From contig OW804096.1 of the NCBI GenBank assembly GCA_942159475.1, positions 108,536,194 to 108,600,193 on the forward strand: a DNA stretch of 64,000 nucleotides, written 5' to 3'. A program made the position numbers and the translations under genes. Below the pieces are notes generated by a model that saw only the letters and a program-made list of their open reading frames with translations, was not told the DNA's origin and searched no databases. Every line of letters starts with the position of its first letter. Position 1 is the stretch's first letter. Positions 1 through 30,775 of this stretch are shown here, piece after piece. The stretch comes from Sthenelais limicola. Taxonomy: Eukaryota; Annelida; Polychaeta; Phyllodocida; Sigalionidae.

Positions 1-6
1 CTCCTT

Positions 7-709
7 GGGTTAAAGTGCGCATCTGGACTGACAGACAATTTTATTACTATGCAGAAAATACCATCTTCAATAATCTCTTCTGCTATACAGGTTTATATAT
101 GTATATCTCCTTTTATCCACATGACATTGCTTTGTCTATTTCAATACTACTTCATATATACTCCAATACCATAAATGTCCCAATATCGCTAATAAACATC
201 TTCGAACCTTAAGAATGTCTGTGTTTACTTAATGTGGTAGGGATTGTCGCTTGCGATAATTCCTCCTCATTGAGTAGCAGACTGCAGGGGAGAACGCCAT
301 CACCCCAACGGAAGTGCAGGAAGTTATGTCATCCCCACTTCCTTCAGCTCACTGGTCACTTCCTCTCCCTCTGTCCATTCAACTGACCCACGCACAGGAG
401 AGAGGACTGGAGAAAAATTTGCCACCCACCCTCCCTACAATAAGCTGGCACTCCGTTCCAATCAACACCAAGAAACTTAAGGGGTTAAAGTGCGCATCTG
501 GACTGACAGACAATTTTATTACTATGCAGAAAATACCATCTTCAATAATCTCTTCTGCTATACAGGTTTATATATGTATATCTCCTTTTATCCACATGAC
601 ATTGCTTTGTCTATTTCAATACTACTTCATATATACTCCAATACCATAAATGTCCCAATATCGCTAATAAACATCTTCGAACCTTAAGAATGTCTGTGTT
701 TACTTAATG
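7..709 (+). repeat. tandem duplication, 228-bp identical copies at 475-bp spacing
   Basis: 7-234 and 482-709 are identical. Each ends soon after an AATAAA, so it could be a duplicated transcript 3' end or transposon tail. The first copy is cut by the window edge, so the array may be longer. The matching 65-codon frames inside are not convincing genes. Confidence 0.85.
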
Positions 710-1313
710 GGCATTCAGTTGTGTGAGGGTAGGCATGAGGATCTAAAGCAGTAGGACTAGCCCCCCACCCTGACCGCTATATGCCCTGGGTCTAGGGGTG
801 CGTGCACGGCTGTAGGAGTGGCTAAAGCACTTCGGCAGCAATAATCGTAAATCTTGGGTGGGAATGTTCACACCTCTGGACTCCAGTTTCAATATTACCC
901 TAATGCTTTTGAAAAAATAATATAGGCCGAAATGGGAGAGAGACCGATTTCCTGTGAGTACAGAAAGGGATCTTTCGATCTCCCTAGAATATATTAATGG
1001 GGTATGCGTCAGGTCGGCTGGAAGCGATTTGTACAGGTGGCGCTGTGATCGGCCGCACTGGCCACCATATTGTCTGGTGACAACGAACGCCGCGCCTGTT
1101 ACCAGTGCTAAATTGCTCAATTTCACATGCTCAGAAAACAGTCAGAAACTGGGTAAAAAATTCTAGATTCTTCGTAGAAATGTACAGTATTGCCAAGAAA
1201 ATACTCACAGAAATTTAAGAAATCCAGGACGGAACTTTGCGATTTTAACCCTGCTTCCTATGAGTTGCTATGGCATGTTTTCACCAGACTCATAGTCCAG
1301 GGGGTCTAGAGTA
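710..1313. other. no gene seen
   Basis: Overlapping open frames on both strands (743-1126 minus, 954-1166 plus) have no recognisable product and no splice or codon support. Confidence 0.4.
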
Positions 1314-2745
1314 TATGGCCATTTCCACCAATTTGACAACATTTGGGCCCCTAGACACCCCCAGAATACCAAAAAATATTTTTTACTTTTATCAGTTGAT
1401 TTGTTATTTTCTATCAACCCCATATATATGCACATTAAACTGTCAAGTTTGGAACCATTCTGATTATTAGTAATTTTTCTACAGGGGGGGTCGAAAAATA
1501 GATCCCAAATATGAAAAAAATGCCAAAAATAGCATGTCGAATAATGGTACATATTTCTACATAAATGAGGATTTAAATTATAAATAGATAAAACAAATAT
1601 GCACATAATGCATTGAACTTTTTTGTACTTGATAGGTCTCGATATAAGGATCATAACACCTTTTATTAACGAGAAGAAAAGTTACAGCCAAATAACCATT
1701 CTGTAATGGTAATGATAATGGCAGCGGCAAGCGTGACAGGTCATTGACCCTCTGCCCACATTATTATGCATGTATACACATTATATAACTCATTATATTT
1801 AGAATATATATAACATTCATTACCCTCGTTTACCTTTTGAAGTTGACTTGAATACTTGTATTGATTGTTCCTGTTCTGTTCAAGTATTTAGATGCAAAAT
1901 TTTTAAGGATAAAAGTTCTAATATTATATATGTGTTTGGGATACAATTTGTGACATTTTGTGACGGCAGACGTGATGTAGACGACGTGACGAAGACGACA
2001 AAAGCGTGACGAAGACGACAAAAGCAATTTGCAGTAAAAATCATGAAAAAACTACTCAGAAATTATTAATTTTGGTCTACATAGATTGCTATTAAGCCAA
2101 GTTAATAATAAATGTCAAATTTAAAGTTTGTTATCAAATTTATACCTTATAAGACTCTAAAAACCCTATAAAAGGTGTGACGAAGACGACATGGGCTAGG
2201 GTACCCACCACCTTTTGAAGCCATGCTATTTCTCTGCTATGATTAAAGAAAAAATCAAATCAATACATTTGATGTTCTATACATATATAATCCCATGCAT
2301 TCTATCATTATTCATCAAAATTTGACATTTTTTATTTTTTTTATTTATTTGTTCCACCTTAGGCACACAGTGTGACGAAGACGACATGGGGGGGGGTACC
2401 CACAAATTTCTTTTTTTATTTTTGATGGCTTTTGGCCAAACAAATTTTTTTTTTGCATTTTTTTTTTACACAGATCATATTCACGTAACCTGCTATCACA
2501 ACATATTAAAAAAAAGTTCAATTTTGAAGATTATTTAGAAATTTAGCAATTCCACGGACTCATGGCTGTTAAAAAAACGATTTTTGCCTCCAAAATGGGA
2601 TTTTGAAATTAAAAAAAAAAAAAATTGGGCTAAAAATGCCAAAAATGTTGTTCCACAGGTTGGTAGAACCATCCAATCAAAAAAAATATCAAATTAATGA
2701 TAATTAACTTGATTTAATGTTGTCAAATTGGTGGAATTGGCCATA
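1314..2745. mobile_element. AT-rich segment bounded by 29-bp inverted repeats
   Basis: 1314-1342 and 2717-2745 are inverted copies with one mismatch (TATGGCCA, then TTCCACCAATTTGACAACAT). The interior is AT-rich with long A and T runs and no coding capacity. It looks like a non-autonomous element or inverted repeat pair; I see no clear target duplication. Confidence 0.5.
1986..2385 (+). repeat. dispersed 14-mer GTGACGAAGACGAC, four copies
   Basis: Exact copies at 1986, 2006, 2177 and 2372. The last two are each followed by ATGGG and then GGTACCCAC, so they belong to a longer diverged unit of about 195 bp. Confidence 0.7.
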
Positions 2746-2953
2746 TGTGGCACCAGGAATCGGCAGGATATCGTCACAACAGGAGAAGTCTTGGGCTATT
2801 TACTTTACTAAACATGGAATTATTTGTACATTGACATTGCCCACCATCCCACCCACCTCCCTCCTATGGCGTCTCCCGACGCCTTCCAAATCGTTTCGTT
2901 TCTTAGCTTTAATCTCCACATCGCCAATCGGCGCTGTGGATTCCCTGCTGCTA

Positions 2954-3020
2954 TGACGTCATTACATGGGCCTCGTTCTGGGTAGGGTTCCGGTGGGGAA
3001 TCCCCGCGACTATGACGTCA
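2954..3020. promoter_or_regulatory. paired CRE palindromes (TGACGTCA)
   Basis: TGACGTCA at 2954-2961 and 3013-3020 inside a 59-bp imperfect repeat (CTATGACGTCATTAC), with a third at 3345-3352. This is the CREB/ATF consensus. No adjacent gene is recognisable, so a role is unproven. Confidence 0.4.
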
Positions 3021-3023
3021 TTA

Positions 3024-3107
3024 CCCCTCGGCCGTACGAATACTCGGTTACACTCGGTTACCTTCGTAGGTAACCGAGTGTTACCGAGTATTCGTACGGC
3101 CGAGGGG
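3024..3107. repeat. near-perfect 39-bp hairpin
   Basis: Arms 3024-3062 and 3069-3107 are reverse complements except one position, with a 6-nt loop (TTCGTA). Each arm itself holds a short direct repeat (CTCGGTTAC, ACTCGGTTAC). Confidence 0.9.
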
Positions 3108-6100
3108 GGTTAAGGCTTAAGCACTGGACATCGCTAGACATGCGTTGGGAAATCAGGGTATGTGCATTACGAGTAGGCCTACAATATAGACACTATGAAC
3201 CCCGAAGTTTTGCTTCTTAAACATGTTGAGGATGGCAAATCCGTACTTGGTTTCTCCCATGGGCAGTGAAAACATAGGTAGTTGGGTGAGCGAGACGGAT
3301 TTGCCAGACTAAAAAATAGCCCCCGGGTGGGCGGGGGTGCGTTATGACGTCATGGTAAATGCAGGCATTGCTTTGCCACTAGCACCTCCTCGTCGAGTAG
3401 TAAACAATGAGCTGGATCTAATCATTATAGCCCTGTTATCAAGAGGAATTTCTTCGGAAATGGTGACAATACTTATGATAAGTAGATTTCATGATAGAAT
3501 ATATTTTTCCTGTGCATATTAATTTCAAAATATGAAAAATGTGCTGGTTGCTAGACCCAAATCGCTACCAGTTACGTGACACGTGACCGGCAATCGCCGA
3601 CCCGACCTGACGAATATAGAGTAGAGAGAAAATCCAGTAGCTACCTAGCCAGTCGAACACCCAGAGGTCTACCTGAGTAGAGATGGATGCTCTGTCTACG
3701 TAGTATCCAAGTTAAAGATAAACCCGACTTGGGCCCTGACTTTATGATAAAATTTTGTTTATGATAATGAGCGTTTATATTATGAGGAAACTCAAGAATA
3801 AGTACAGTAAATAAATAACACCAACAAGGAGTGTAACAAAATCGAATGTTTAATATACTCATATTTAATGTCCTCGAAGTGGTCCACGATAGTACCATAT
3901 TCCAGTGACCATCAAATCGTGAAATCTTCGATGGAATGCACAGGTCTTGCAATTTATTTGATATCAAATCACAATTCGATCAATACATATTAATTATTTT
4001 AGCTAGCCGATCTCACGGGTGGAATAAAAAAGAGCAGTAAAAATTGAAATGATAAAGCAAATGACAACTATGCATAAAATTAGAAAATGGATCGCTGTTT
4101 CCTACATTAATTCATTTTAGGATACACATGCAAATATACCAAAACCGTAACATAAATATTAGTCATAATATTTATTTTACATCAAGATATGATGAGACTG
4201 ATGATATTAATGTACACTAATGAAACACATGAAGTGATGTGTGCCTGTTTTAAGAGTCCTTAAATTCAATTATGTGTTTCCTCAAATATCAGCTTTGGAC
4301 ACAACACCAACAGCCTAAATGTATGTATTCATTAGAAAAGACGGTGGAAAGGGAAGCGCCTTAAAATCTTTACTTACAAATGTACAACATTATCCCACGA
4401 CTGTTCATAATATTATACAGGTTTTCGTTCGGTGTGATACGGAGAATATGACTCAAATTTCAGATGGCAAGGGATTTGTGTGGTGCGTTACATCTATCAA
4501 TCATACATTGAGAAGGCTTCTCATGAAACAGGAATGCGCTTCTATTTGAGGAAACATTAATTTCAGATTTATATTTTCAGGGTCGATCTCACAGAACATT
4601 CAATGTATGAAATTCACAAGAGCAATAAACAGTTTGATTCGGTATATTCCGTAATTGAATGCATAGACCGATACAATGAAGAGATTGGGGCTGGTCGAAC
4701 CAGCGACTCAGGGACCTGTTACCTGCTAAGCCCCTAAGCTAACACTTCCATATCAGAAGAAGTATTTAAGTAGTCGACGCTCTTATATTCCTCTCGCATG
4801 AGACAATGCAGAATACTTAAGGTAATAGTGTTAAACGTGACACCTCATTCAACATGATTTCTTGAAATAATTACTTTTGTTTCCCAGTGAAATATCCAGT
4901 AAATTACAGCAGTATGAAACAAGCTGGAAAAACAGATGTCAAATCAAGTTCCAAATTCCCAAACTTAATCTATAATAGTTGGTACACCAATGGACATTGA
5001 CAATTTGCCGTGCTATTAAATTCAATAATCCCTGTGTAACGATTTCAATCATGTGTGTTCTATTCCATGTCTTGATCAAATCACCAGAATGAGATGTCAT
5101 ACTTCTACTTTGTACTATTCAATAACAGTAGCGGGATATAGAAATACAGGGAAGTGTTTAAACCTGTTAAGGCGAGGAACATGTCAGTGCAGTATTATTT
5201 CTATAAAAGGAAATACATGGGAATATTTCACAAACCTTACATTTGGCAAAAAATAATTAGTTCATAATTATTGATACATTTCCTAATTTCATTATTATTT
5301 ATATAAATGCAAATAATCATAACATGGAATCGTAGTCCCCATAACATTTAAATACATGCACTCAAAACGATATGATACAACCGCACAAGTAATCAGGTTT
5401 AGTATCCAAGCCGAACCCAACTGCTTTCCTACCGTGATACTCAAGAGGCATATAGGATAGTATTCCGAAAGTAATAGTTCAGCAGTGAAGAAGACTTGGG
5501 TGTGTGGCTTAGGCACATCCAAGGTACTAACGCCAGAGCTTAGTGCAAGATCTAAAGGAACAACCGCTTTATCGAGCAAAATACCAAAATAAAAAAGTCT
5601 GAAAATTACGTCATAAGATATATGTTAAAACAATCATATAGGATCCGTTTGTATGTTTTTGGTAATGGGATTTTCCCCCCAAAGTCATAGGTAGAGCCCA
5701 AGATACACGTGGTGGCTCCTAATAGCACTCGAATGCATCGAAAGGGTCCAGATATTTGTTTAACTTTTGATCTATGTCGTGAGTATCAAGTCTATCCTTA
5801 TCGTGACACCATTTTCTCGACTAAGCTCGTGCACTAATCTCAACATCTTCTGTCTCCTCCAAACTTTCAGAAACATATCCACTTTTCTTACAGCTAACTA
5901 ATACTTAAAGCCACCGCAAATACAGTGTAACTTCGATAGAACAATATATATACGCAGCGAATGATTCAGGGTTTTCTTTTCAATGAAGAATATTTTTGTT
6001 ACAAAGGAAGCTCTAAGTAACGAGACGACAAGTCTCAGTGGTACAAAGACGACGCACAGAACAGAAATGAGCTTGGAAGAGCAATACAAAAGAGCTGACA

Positions 6101-6897
6101 TATTAAAAAAATGAAACGATTGCCATTTTGCTGAGGCAAACTTTTTATCCTGTTTGCTTAACCGTGAGTACGGAAACGAATGTTGTCACACTAAAATAAC
6201 TATACGAAACATACACTTAATTCAGATACACATACATCTAATGTCTTGCAACTTTTGAAATGCTGATGCAGCAATAGAAAACTGGGGGGCTCGAAATGTA
6301 CAGTCCACTGTTGTATCAATTTGTTTAGATAAAAAAAACATTACAATGGTATTCTCATATATCCTTTAAGGGAATGGCACTAACATTATTAATATTATTA
6401 ATATTATAATTATCATCTAAGACTACTTTTACATAACCTTTTCACTGGAGACATTTTCCTACTAAAATGCAGAACACTTACGTGAACTATGAACGAGGGC
6501 ATTGAAGTAAAATGGATACCCTATGACTCTACACCATAACCGTCGAAACATGTTATCACGTGCAGAATTTGCAAAGGATCTATACGAGTAACATATAGAA
6601 TCAGTAATCCAAACTGATGCCATTTTTCCATCATTTTGGGCACCCATTACCGGTTTGTCCGATTTGCACACAAGAACATTACAAATCATACACATGCTAA
6701 GACCCATCTTTGATCCAATCCTACTGAACTCGCATTATACAATCTTATTTACAATCCTGCAAGTCGAGGCGGTCTATTGATATTCACCCACTCACTTTAC
6801 CCGCTTCCCTTCATAGCTTCTATCTTCCAGGAATGGCAGCAAAGTGCCAGGCCACGAGACTTAGTACCTAAACCTGATATACTCTAACCATTTCCTA
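3108..6897. other. intergenic, nothing recognised
   Basis: Short open frames only (for example 4319-4549 and 3641-3967); none shows a domain, splice context or conserved motif. It lies downstream of CSK. Confidence 0.5.
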
Positions 6898-6903
6898 TTT
6901 ATT
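6898..6903 (-). terminator. candidate CSK polyadenylation signal
   Basis: AATAAA on the minus strand, about 260 nt after the CSK stop codon. It is the first exact hexamer I found downstream. The sequence supports the position only; use is inferred. Confidence 0.45.
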
Positions 6904-7161
6904 TCGACCGAGAGTAAAATACCTGCATATATATATATATATGTATGTACAAAATATGCACAAAAAAACGAGAAAGGACCGCCTGTGAACAAACGCCTCC
7001 TCAAAACTGAAATAGAGTTGGCGATTTTGTAGTAATAATAATACCATCATCGCCGCACAAATCGCACCCAGATCGAAGCAAAATTAATTGCAAAATTCAT
7101 TTCCCACCCAAAATGACATTATAAGCAATAAAAACATTTTAAATCCATCTGTCTTTTTTTT

Positions 7162-24829
<17,668 letters not shown>

Positions 24830-25977
24830 ATTTGTAGCATGAAAAATTCCAGATTCCCTATCCCTCCGTTAGACCAGCAGACCACTGCAAATTAAATAAA
24901 AAATAATCAATAAGAAATCTATATGCATTCAATATTTGCACACATACATATCGGCAACCAATATTCAATACAGAAACCAATATCCAATAACACTTGCCTC
25001 GAGGGGATACATCCCCGTGCGATCCATAATGACATGTTCTCAATGAAAACATGCTTATTTACCCGTAGTGTATATGGCATACCGTCCACCAAGCCCAAAG
25101 TTGGGGCACTTATAATTTACGTGGCAGAATGTATTATGTCAAGAAGCAAGAGATAGGGGATACTGGTAGGTGATGTTGCATAGAGTACTCATGGACACTG
25201 CCACTCATACAGAAATAGACATTGCACATATACGAGCTCTAGTATAAGACATAGTGATAATCAGTGTGATGAGGTAATAGTATCTAGAATGCGGTGGCAA
25301 ATGGGGTGGCTCTGTATTCTAGCTGTATGAACGGAAAAACCTATTTAGTTATTATAGTATACTTCCAGTTTACCAAGAGCTTGAGACAGATACAACAATG
25401 GGCTCTTTGATAGGGGTATGTAAACAAACTGGGGCCAGCATCACAGACACATATGTTATTCTCTTCTTACTGAATTGCGTGAATACTCAATCATAATGAG
25501 GATCATTTATAATTATTATGATTTATATACTGTGAGTGAGAAGTAAAACATATAAACGCCCAATTGAATCATCTGGAACGTGACAAATGAAAATTCATTT
25601 TTAGTCAGAGGTATTATGGGCGAAAACGACGACCATGGAGAAACCAATGCATGCTCGTCTGTGTAGACGAATATATTATACTCATACAGTGTAGCACATG
25701 TAAAGTTAATCTGCATACATGACTCATGTCATGCGGTATCAAGTAGAGATATGGCTGAAATAGGACAGGTAGGGAGAGGGACATATAGAGACAGAGACAG
25801 AGACAGAGATTGATGTTGTCAATTGTTATAAGTAGTGTTATTACAATTAATCTTGATCAGAAGTACATTGAACCTTGACAAAAGGAAAATACGTCAAAGA
25901 AGGGAAGTTAGATATTTTTCTCTCCTTGTCTCCAAAATGTTGTGTGTCGGATCTTAGACTAAAAGGGACAGAGAACT

Positions 25978-26803
25978 GTCTGGGATTTTTATGGCTTGCA
26001 CCCTGCTGATTCCCGGTCATAAGATGAAGGGGACCACCTGTGGTGCAGGGAGGGTTTGTGCACCATGATAAGTCACCGCTCTCCAGTACCTCATGGACTA
26101 ATTGAGGTCTGAGCAAACTTGAGATTAATACGAACTATTATTCATACACGTCATCTGGCCTACGCTGCACCAATGAAATTGCGTCTTTGGCCGAACAGCA
26201 CACGTGAGCGGTTCGTATCAACCGAACTGCACCCCCAAACTGCACCTTTCTAACTGCTCTAACTTCCAGAATTATATTTCCCATGTTGCAAGCATAATTT
26301 TGGTAGTCAAATTATCTTCCTACTATGATTAGAACTCAAGTTATTGTTAAATTTCTTTGGAACAATTATTTGAAGGCACCTTTTCTTTTCAAGATCTATA
26401 TATTTCCTAATCCATCCTAATTATTGGCATTTGAGTATGTGATTCTTGAGAACTGCAGCTTTCCAATGGTATATGCTGTTAAGGTGTCCCAAGATGTCGC
26501 ATGGTGGAAAAATACAAGTAAAAATGGTGAATTTTGTGTAGTTAGTACTTTATATCTCCACTTGTAGTGCATGTATTAGAACCGGGGGAGGACAGTTTTT
26601 CTGCTCTTTACTATCTACTTGATGTTGTATCGAAATAATTCTGATACAGTTAACCAAAACTCAAAATTAAGTGAAATTAAGTTGTTTAGAAATGGTAAGG
26701 GGCACCCCACTGCTAATGACCAGATAAGAGCTAATGCTAGGCGGCGGAGATGACAAAACCTTTCATCTCTGTCAGACTGTCCTCTGTCTCTGTTACTCTA
26801 AGG
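25978..26803 (-). mobile_element. dispersed repeat, left copy (inverted to 33836-34603)
   Basis: Shares long high-identity stretches with the reverse complement of 33836-34603, for example AATCAGCAGGGTGCAAGCCA, and the stretch around CTTTCCAATGGTATATG. This copy holds an extra segment of about 112 bp (26148-26259) that the right copy lacks. No protein coding capacity was seen. Probably a non-autonomous transposable element. Confidence 0.8.
26148..26259. repeat. 112-bp inverted repeat, left arm
   Basis: Matches the reverse complement of 27957-28068 at 111 of 112 positions by eye. The arms are 1.7 kb apart. Near identity suggests recent origin or gene conversion. Confidence 0.9.
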
Positions 26804-27654
26804 TCAGATTCAGTTTCAGGCAAAGAAAGAGGGCCAACTTCTCGGTGAGAACTCTCCCTGGTATCACTATCAGGAAACCTATAATAAAAAGAAAACCGTG
26901 AGATAATCATCACTATTTGGACCGTGAGACGCATATCAGCACGTGAAACACTAGGGCCTGAGCACCAGTGTGTTTGCATACAAGTTGAGGAATAAACAGT
27001 CAGTGGGTTTTTACACTGCTAGTTGACTACTAGCTATATGCAAGTCTTTACCATGCAGAAGCTAACTCAATTTTCTTAGGGAACTGTACATAAACAAAGC
27101 TCGTATAACCCCACCTTCTAGACCTGCCCGGCTAAGCTAATGTTGTCAAAAGCACTAAGCTGTTTTAAAACAAGGTCTCGGTCCTTTCTATATAATAGGT
27201 CTGTATTCGGGTTTTACTGTCATGCAACATCTTGGCTTGTTATGGCAATGCTGATAAATTATAGTCTTTTATCGTATGCTAGGAGGACATTCTTGTGGCT
27301 AGGAGGATGTTTGTATCCGAATCAATACATGTACTAAAATCAGGATATAAAAGATTCCTTGTCCATTTCAGATTAGAAAAAAAAGGAGGGGGGGGGGGGG
27401 GGATCTATATGTATCCAATATTTAGTTAAAATTATCAGTTATTCAGTTTTTCGTGCTGAATAAAATTAATGTTAGAAAAAGTTGATGAAATTTGAAAATG
27501 GTTGCTTTAGAATCGCTCCATGGCAACCAAACTACCTGTTTTTCAATCGAAAAAAAAAAGTACATTTGGGAAAGGGTTGCATATAAACGTCAAATCAAGA
27601 AAATACTAAACTGCTCCTCGTGATGTGGAGCAGAAAAATCAGGTTTATATATAT

Positions 27655-27956
27655 ATAAATAACTTTATTTCATATCGTACATTTACATTTACATTTCAAT
27701 TTCAATTTAGTTTTACATTAAATACAATATTATTATGAAATAGGGTGATTCATTCAGCACCTGTATTAGATCCTGTTCTTCCTAGGTACCCTTATTAACT
27801 AACAAAATCAAATTTAGTCTTAATATTAACATACTGCTGTTTTACTATAATATTATTTACAAATTTAACATAATAATCCATTTTAAATTTTTTGGCAAAA
27901 GTGTTGCCTATCTTTTGTATACAAATAAGATCATTAACATCCTTTGTTACACACAT
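27655..27956 (-). mobile_element. LINE 3'-tail-like repeat, copy 2
   Basis: On the minus strand an open stretch ends in TAATAAG, followed by a UTR-like region, then GAAATAAAG and a TA-rich tail (TTATTTATATATATA). Related to 20110-20295. The pattern fits a 5'-truncated LINE insertion; the family is unknown. Confidence 0.6.
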
Positions 27957-28068
27957 GAGCAGTTAGAAAGGTGCAGTTTGGGGGTGCAGTTCGGTTGATA
28001 CGAACCGCTCACGTGTGCCGTTCGGCCAAAGACGCAATTTCATTGGTGCAGCGTAGGCCAGATGACGT
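27957..28068. repeat. 112-bp inverted repeat, right arm
   Basis: Partner of 26148-26259. It sits directly beside the LINE-tail-like repeat ending at 27956, so the boundary may be an insertion point. Confidence 0.9.
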
Positions 28069-28184
28069 CGTCCCGACCGCGTAACTTAGGCCTACAAATT
28101 GCGGTGAATGAAGCCTCCTCGAGTTAAACTATAGGCTTAACAAGTTAAATTTACTTTTTAACATCCAAATAAGAGTGTGTAATA

Positions 28185-28276
28185 AATAGCAAATGGCCCT
28201 CTGTTCGGGTTCAAACTGATCTCGACCCAAATTTGGGTCTCGATCAGTTTGAACCCTCCATTGGGCCATTTGCTAT
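28185..28276. repeat. long imperfect hairpin
   Basis: About 44-nt arms around CCCAAATTTGGG. Outer arms AGCAAATGGCCC/GGGCCATTTGCT and inner GGTTCAAACTGATC/GATCAGTTTGAACC are exact; a 7-nt internal mismatch and a small one lie between. Confidence 0.85.
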
Positions 28277-29303
28277 AAGTACTGGATGATATGACATTTT
28301 TGTTTTGCTGTCCGCTGATAATTTTAGAATGTTGAATGTTTACCCGCAATTTAGTATCGAAATGAATATTAAAATGATTTTTTTTTCATTTTTAGAATGA
28401 TTGATGTATATTCAAACAGGGAACATTAGAAAAGAACCCCCTTTTCAGCGCTGCCATCCATAATGTTATCAAACTCTAGGTTAACCCCGGCGGTATATAT
28501 ATATGCACTGCAAATCCCACTAGGTACATATCCAGCATTTATATTATCACTCTTATTACACGGAACAGTCGGGTTCGCTCGTCTATTTAGTTTGCTATTG
28601 CCATTTTATCTTTGATAGATATCGTTTCAAAAGCTAATTATAAGGCCCGCCTTCTACACACCGCTAAACACATATTGTACCGTATTAACCCCAATTGAGA
28701 TCAGGCATTAGGCTTTGGACATTTAATGCATAATTTCTAAAGTAAATGAGGCTCTTTGTCAATTTTTATTAAAGGTCAAGGTTGACCTGTTTGGTTGGTA
28801 ATATCTGAGCACCAGTATGTGAATAGCGAATGCCTGTAAGTAGAGACTAATATAATACATTAAATCATAAGGAAAAATGAGATATAAATTAAAAGGACCC
28901 TCTCACTTTAATGCAAATGTTGAAACGTCGTTCTAGACTCACTATATATGATTTTGTTGAAAATGCTACTGGCATATATATCAATGATCCAGTATCACAC
29001 ATACATAATATCTGATGACTACATTCAATCAACGTAAATAATTCTGATGTAACAACTACATTCCATTATGACACACCTGTAACCTTCACCTACTTAAGTT
29101 CATGTTTAATGAATAAAGTTTAGTTCCAAATATATTCCTGCAGACTCTGTTCCAGTGCTTACTCAACATTAATATTACTCGTCGATAATATACGCTAGCT
29201 CTACCATCACCCGAAGTTCAAGTATATTAGTTGCGCGATTGGCACTGTCACAAGGAGTAAACTGACTAGTATAGGAGGGGTGTGAGAGAGGGAGGAGTTT
29301 AGC

Positions 29304-29323
29304 GGGGGGGGGGGGGGGGGGGG
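29304..29323. repeat. poly-G run
   Basis: About 20 consecutive G. Similar runs occur at 27385-27402, 30427-30447, 34697-34714 and, as C, at 32693-32710 and 34537-34548. Confidence 0.9.
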
Positions 29324-30502
29324 TTGCTGACTCAATAATCGGTTTGAGAGACTCCAACTTCATAAAATATTGGATTTGTGGCCTAGCTTACAATACTGCC
29401 TCCTCACATCACGATCCCAGATACACTCATGTAATTGGTGCAAGCTTAGAGATATAGGATTTCTCTACTTAAGGTGCAAGAATACTGATCCTGACTCGCA
29501 CACAGGTGTGTTGAACTAATTTACCCATAGCCCTTTCCGGAGAGGCCTGATAACCATCATCATGCTTCCTGCATTCCTTGTCTACCCTGTGTGTATACAT
29601 CAATTATCCCATGGCCGCAAGTTACTAGAATGGGGCTATCGAAGTTAAATGGCATGTTTTTTAATTGTTTTGATGTGTGTACATGTACTAGTGGTTAAGG
29701 GTTCTCGAGCCTATTTTAAGAAATAATCAGATTTTTCCTAAACTTGAATCATTTGTACATATGATCATCCCAAGGCCACATATGATTTTTAAAATCAATT
29801 CACAGACTAGTTTTTGAAATATGAGGTGGCAAATATTTGTACCCCTTTACTATTGGTTTACTATTGGTTCCTATTGACTTTTCAAAACATATTTGTATTT
29901 CTCAACCCATAATCAGATTTTTTTGTTGAAAATGTAATATATGCTGCCTGGGAGTGTCTTCTTTGTTATAAAAGAAAAAAATATAGTTTTCACCGTCTAG
30001 TTTTTTTTGTGAGGGCGTTCTGAAATATATGAAATAGCAAAAATACGGATTTTTTTTCAGTTAAATATAGTCAAAATTGTAATTAAATTGCAAAATTGGT
30101 TCCTAATTCAATGTGTGTTTGTATAATGCATGTGCATGGAGCTCAGTGATTTAAAAACTGAAATCAGTTTTGTACCATTCATATTGATAGGGGGTGGGGG
30201 TATGGTACATAAATTGACCGCAAAATTTGATTTTTAATGATTAATTTATCGTGTCCAGAAACACACCAGATATTTTTTAATTGGTATTATCACCTCCATA
30301 TACTTCAAATATGCACATTTAATGATATGAGTGAACGGGAAAGACAAAACCTTTACTTATCGATATTGGGACAATAGGTTGTGAGAAACTGAAGGCAAAT
30401 TGCCCAGAGATTCGGTCTCCAAGCTGGGGGGGGGGGGGGGGGGGGGAGAGGAGGCGGCTTAATGGGGTCGGTAAACCAACCCAAAAGAATGCAATTCTTT
30501 AC

Positions 30503-30775
30503 CAGTGTGCAACATAACTCAGAGACCGACGCCCAGGTCTCCATTGAATTTCTGTCGGTCTCTGATATTGATATTAGGCTGAGTCCGACTGTCTCCAATG
30601 AAATGAACAAGTGATAAAATTATCTTGTCTAACTTTTCTTATTCTGGGTTATTTTTTAATTACCATATTAATACCCCCCTTTTTTCGGTCTCTGTAAAAT
30701 CCTGTCGGTCTCCACTGTAACAATTTGACAGAGACCGACGGTCTCTGGTCTCCCAATTCACTATGTTGCACACTG
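30503..30775. mobile_element. 273-bp MITE with 6-bp target duplication
   Basis: Ends CAGTGTGCAACATA and TATGTTGCACACTG are exact inverted repeats, flanked on both sides by CTTTAC (30497-30502 and 30776-30781). Inside, GAGACCGAC and its complement GTCGGTCTC recur several times, giving strong internal folding. CAG...CTG ends are hAT-like, though hAT duplications are usually 8 bp. Confidence 0.85.

Noticed and set aside
2954..3107. Promoter of an unseen gene at the CRE cluster
   Set aside because: No first exon or conserved coding stretch on either side; kept only as motif sites.
4685..4745. tRNA-like stretch (GGTCGAACCAGCGACTC)
   Set aside because: No cloverleaf with matching acceptor stem could be drawn.
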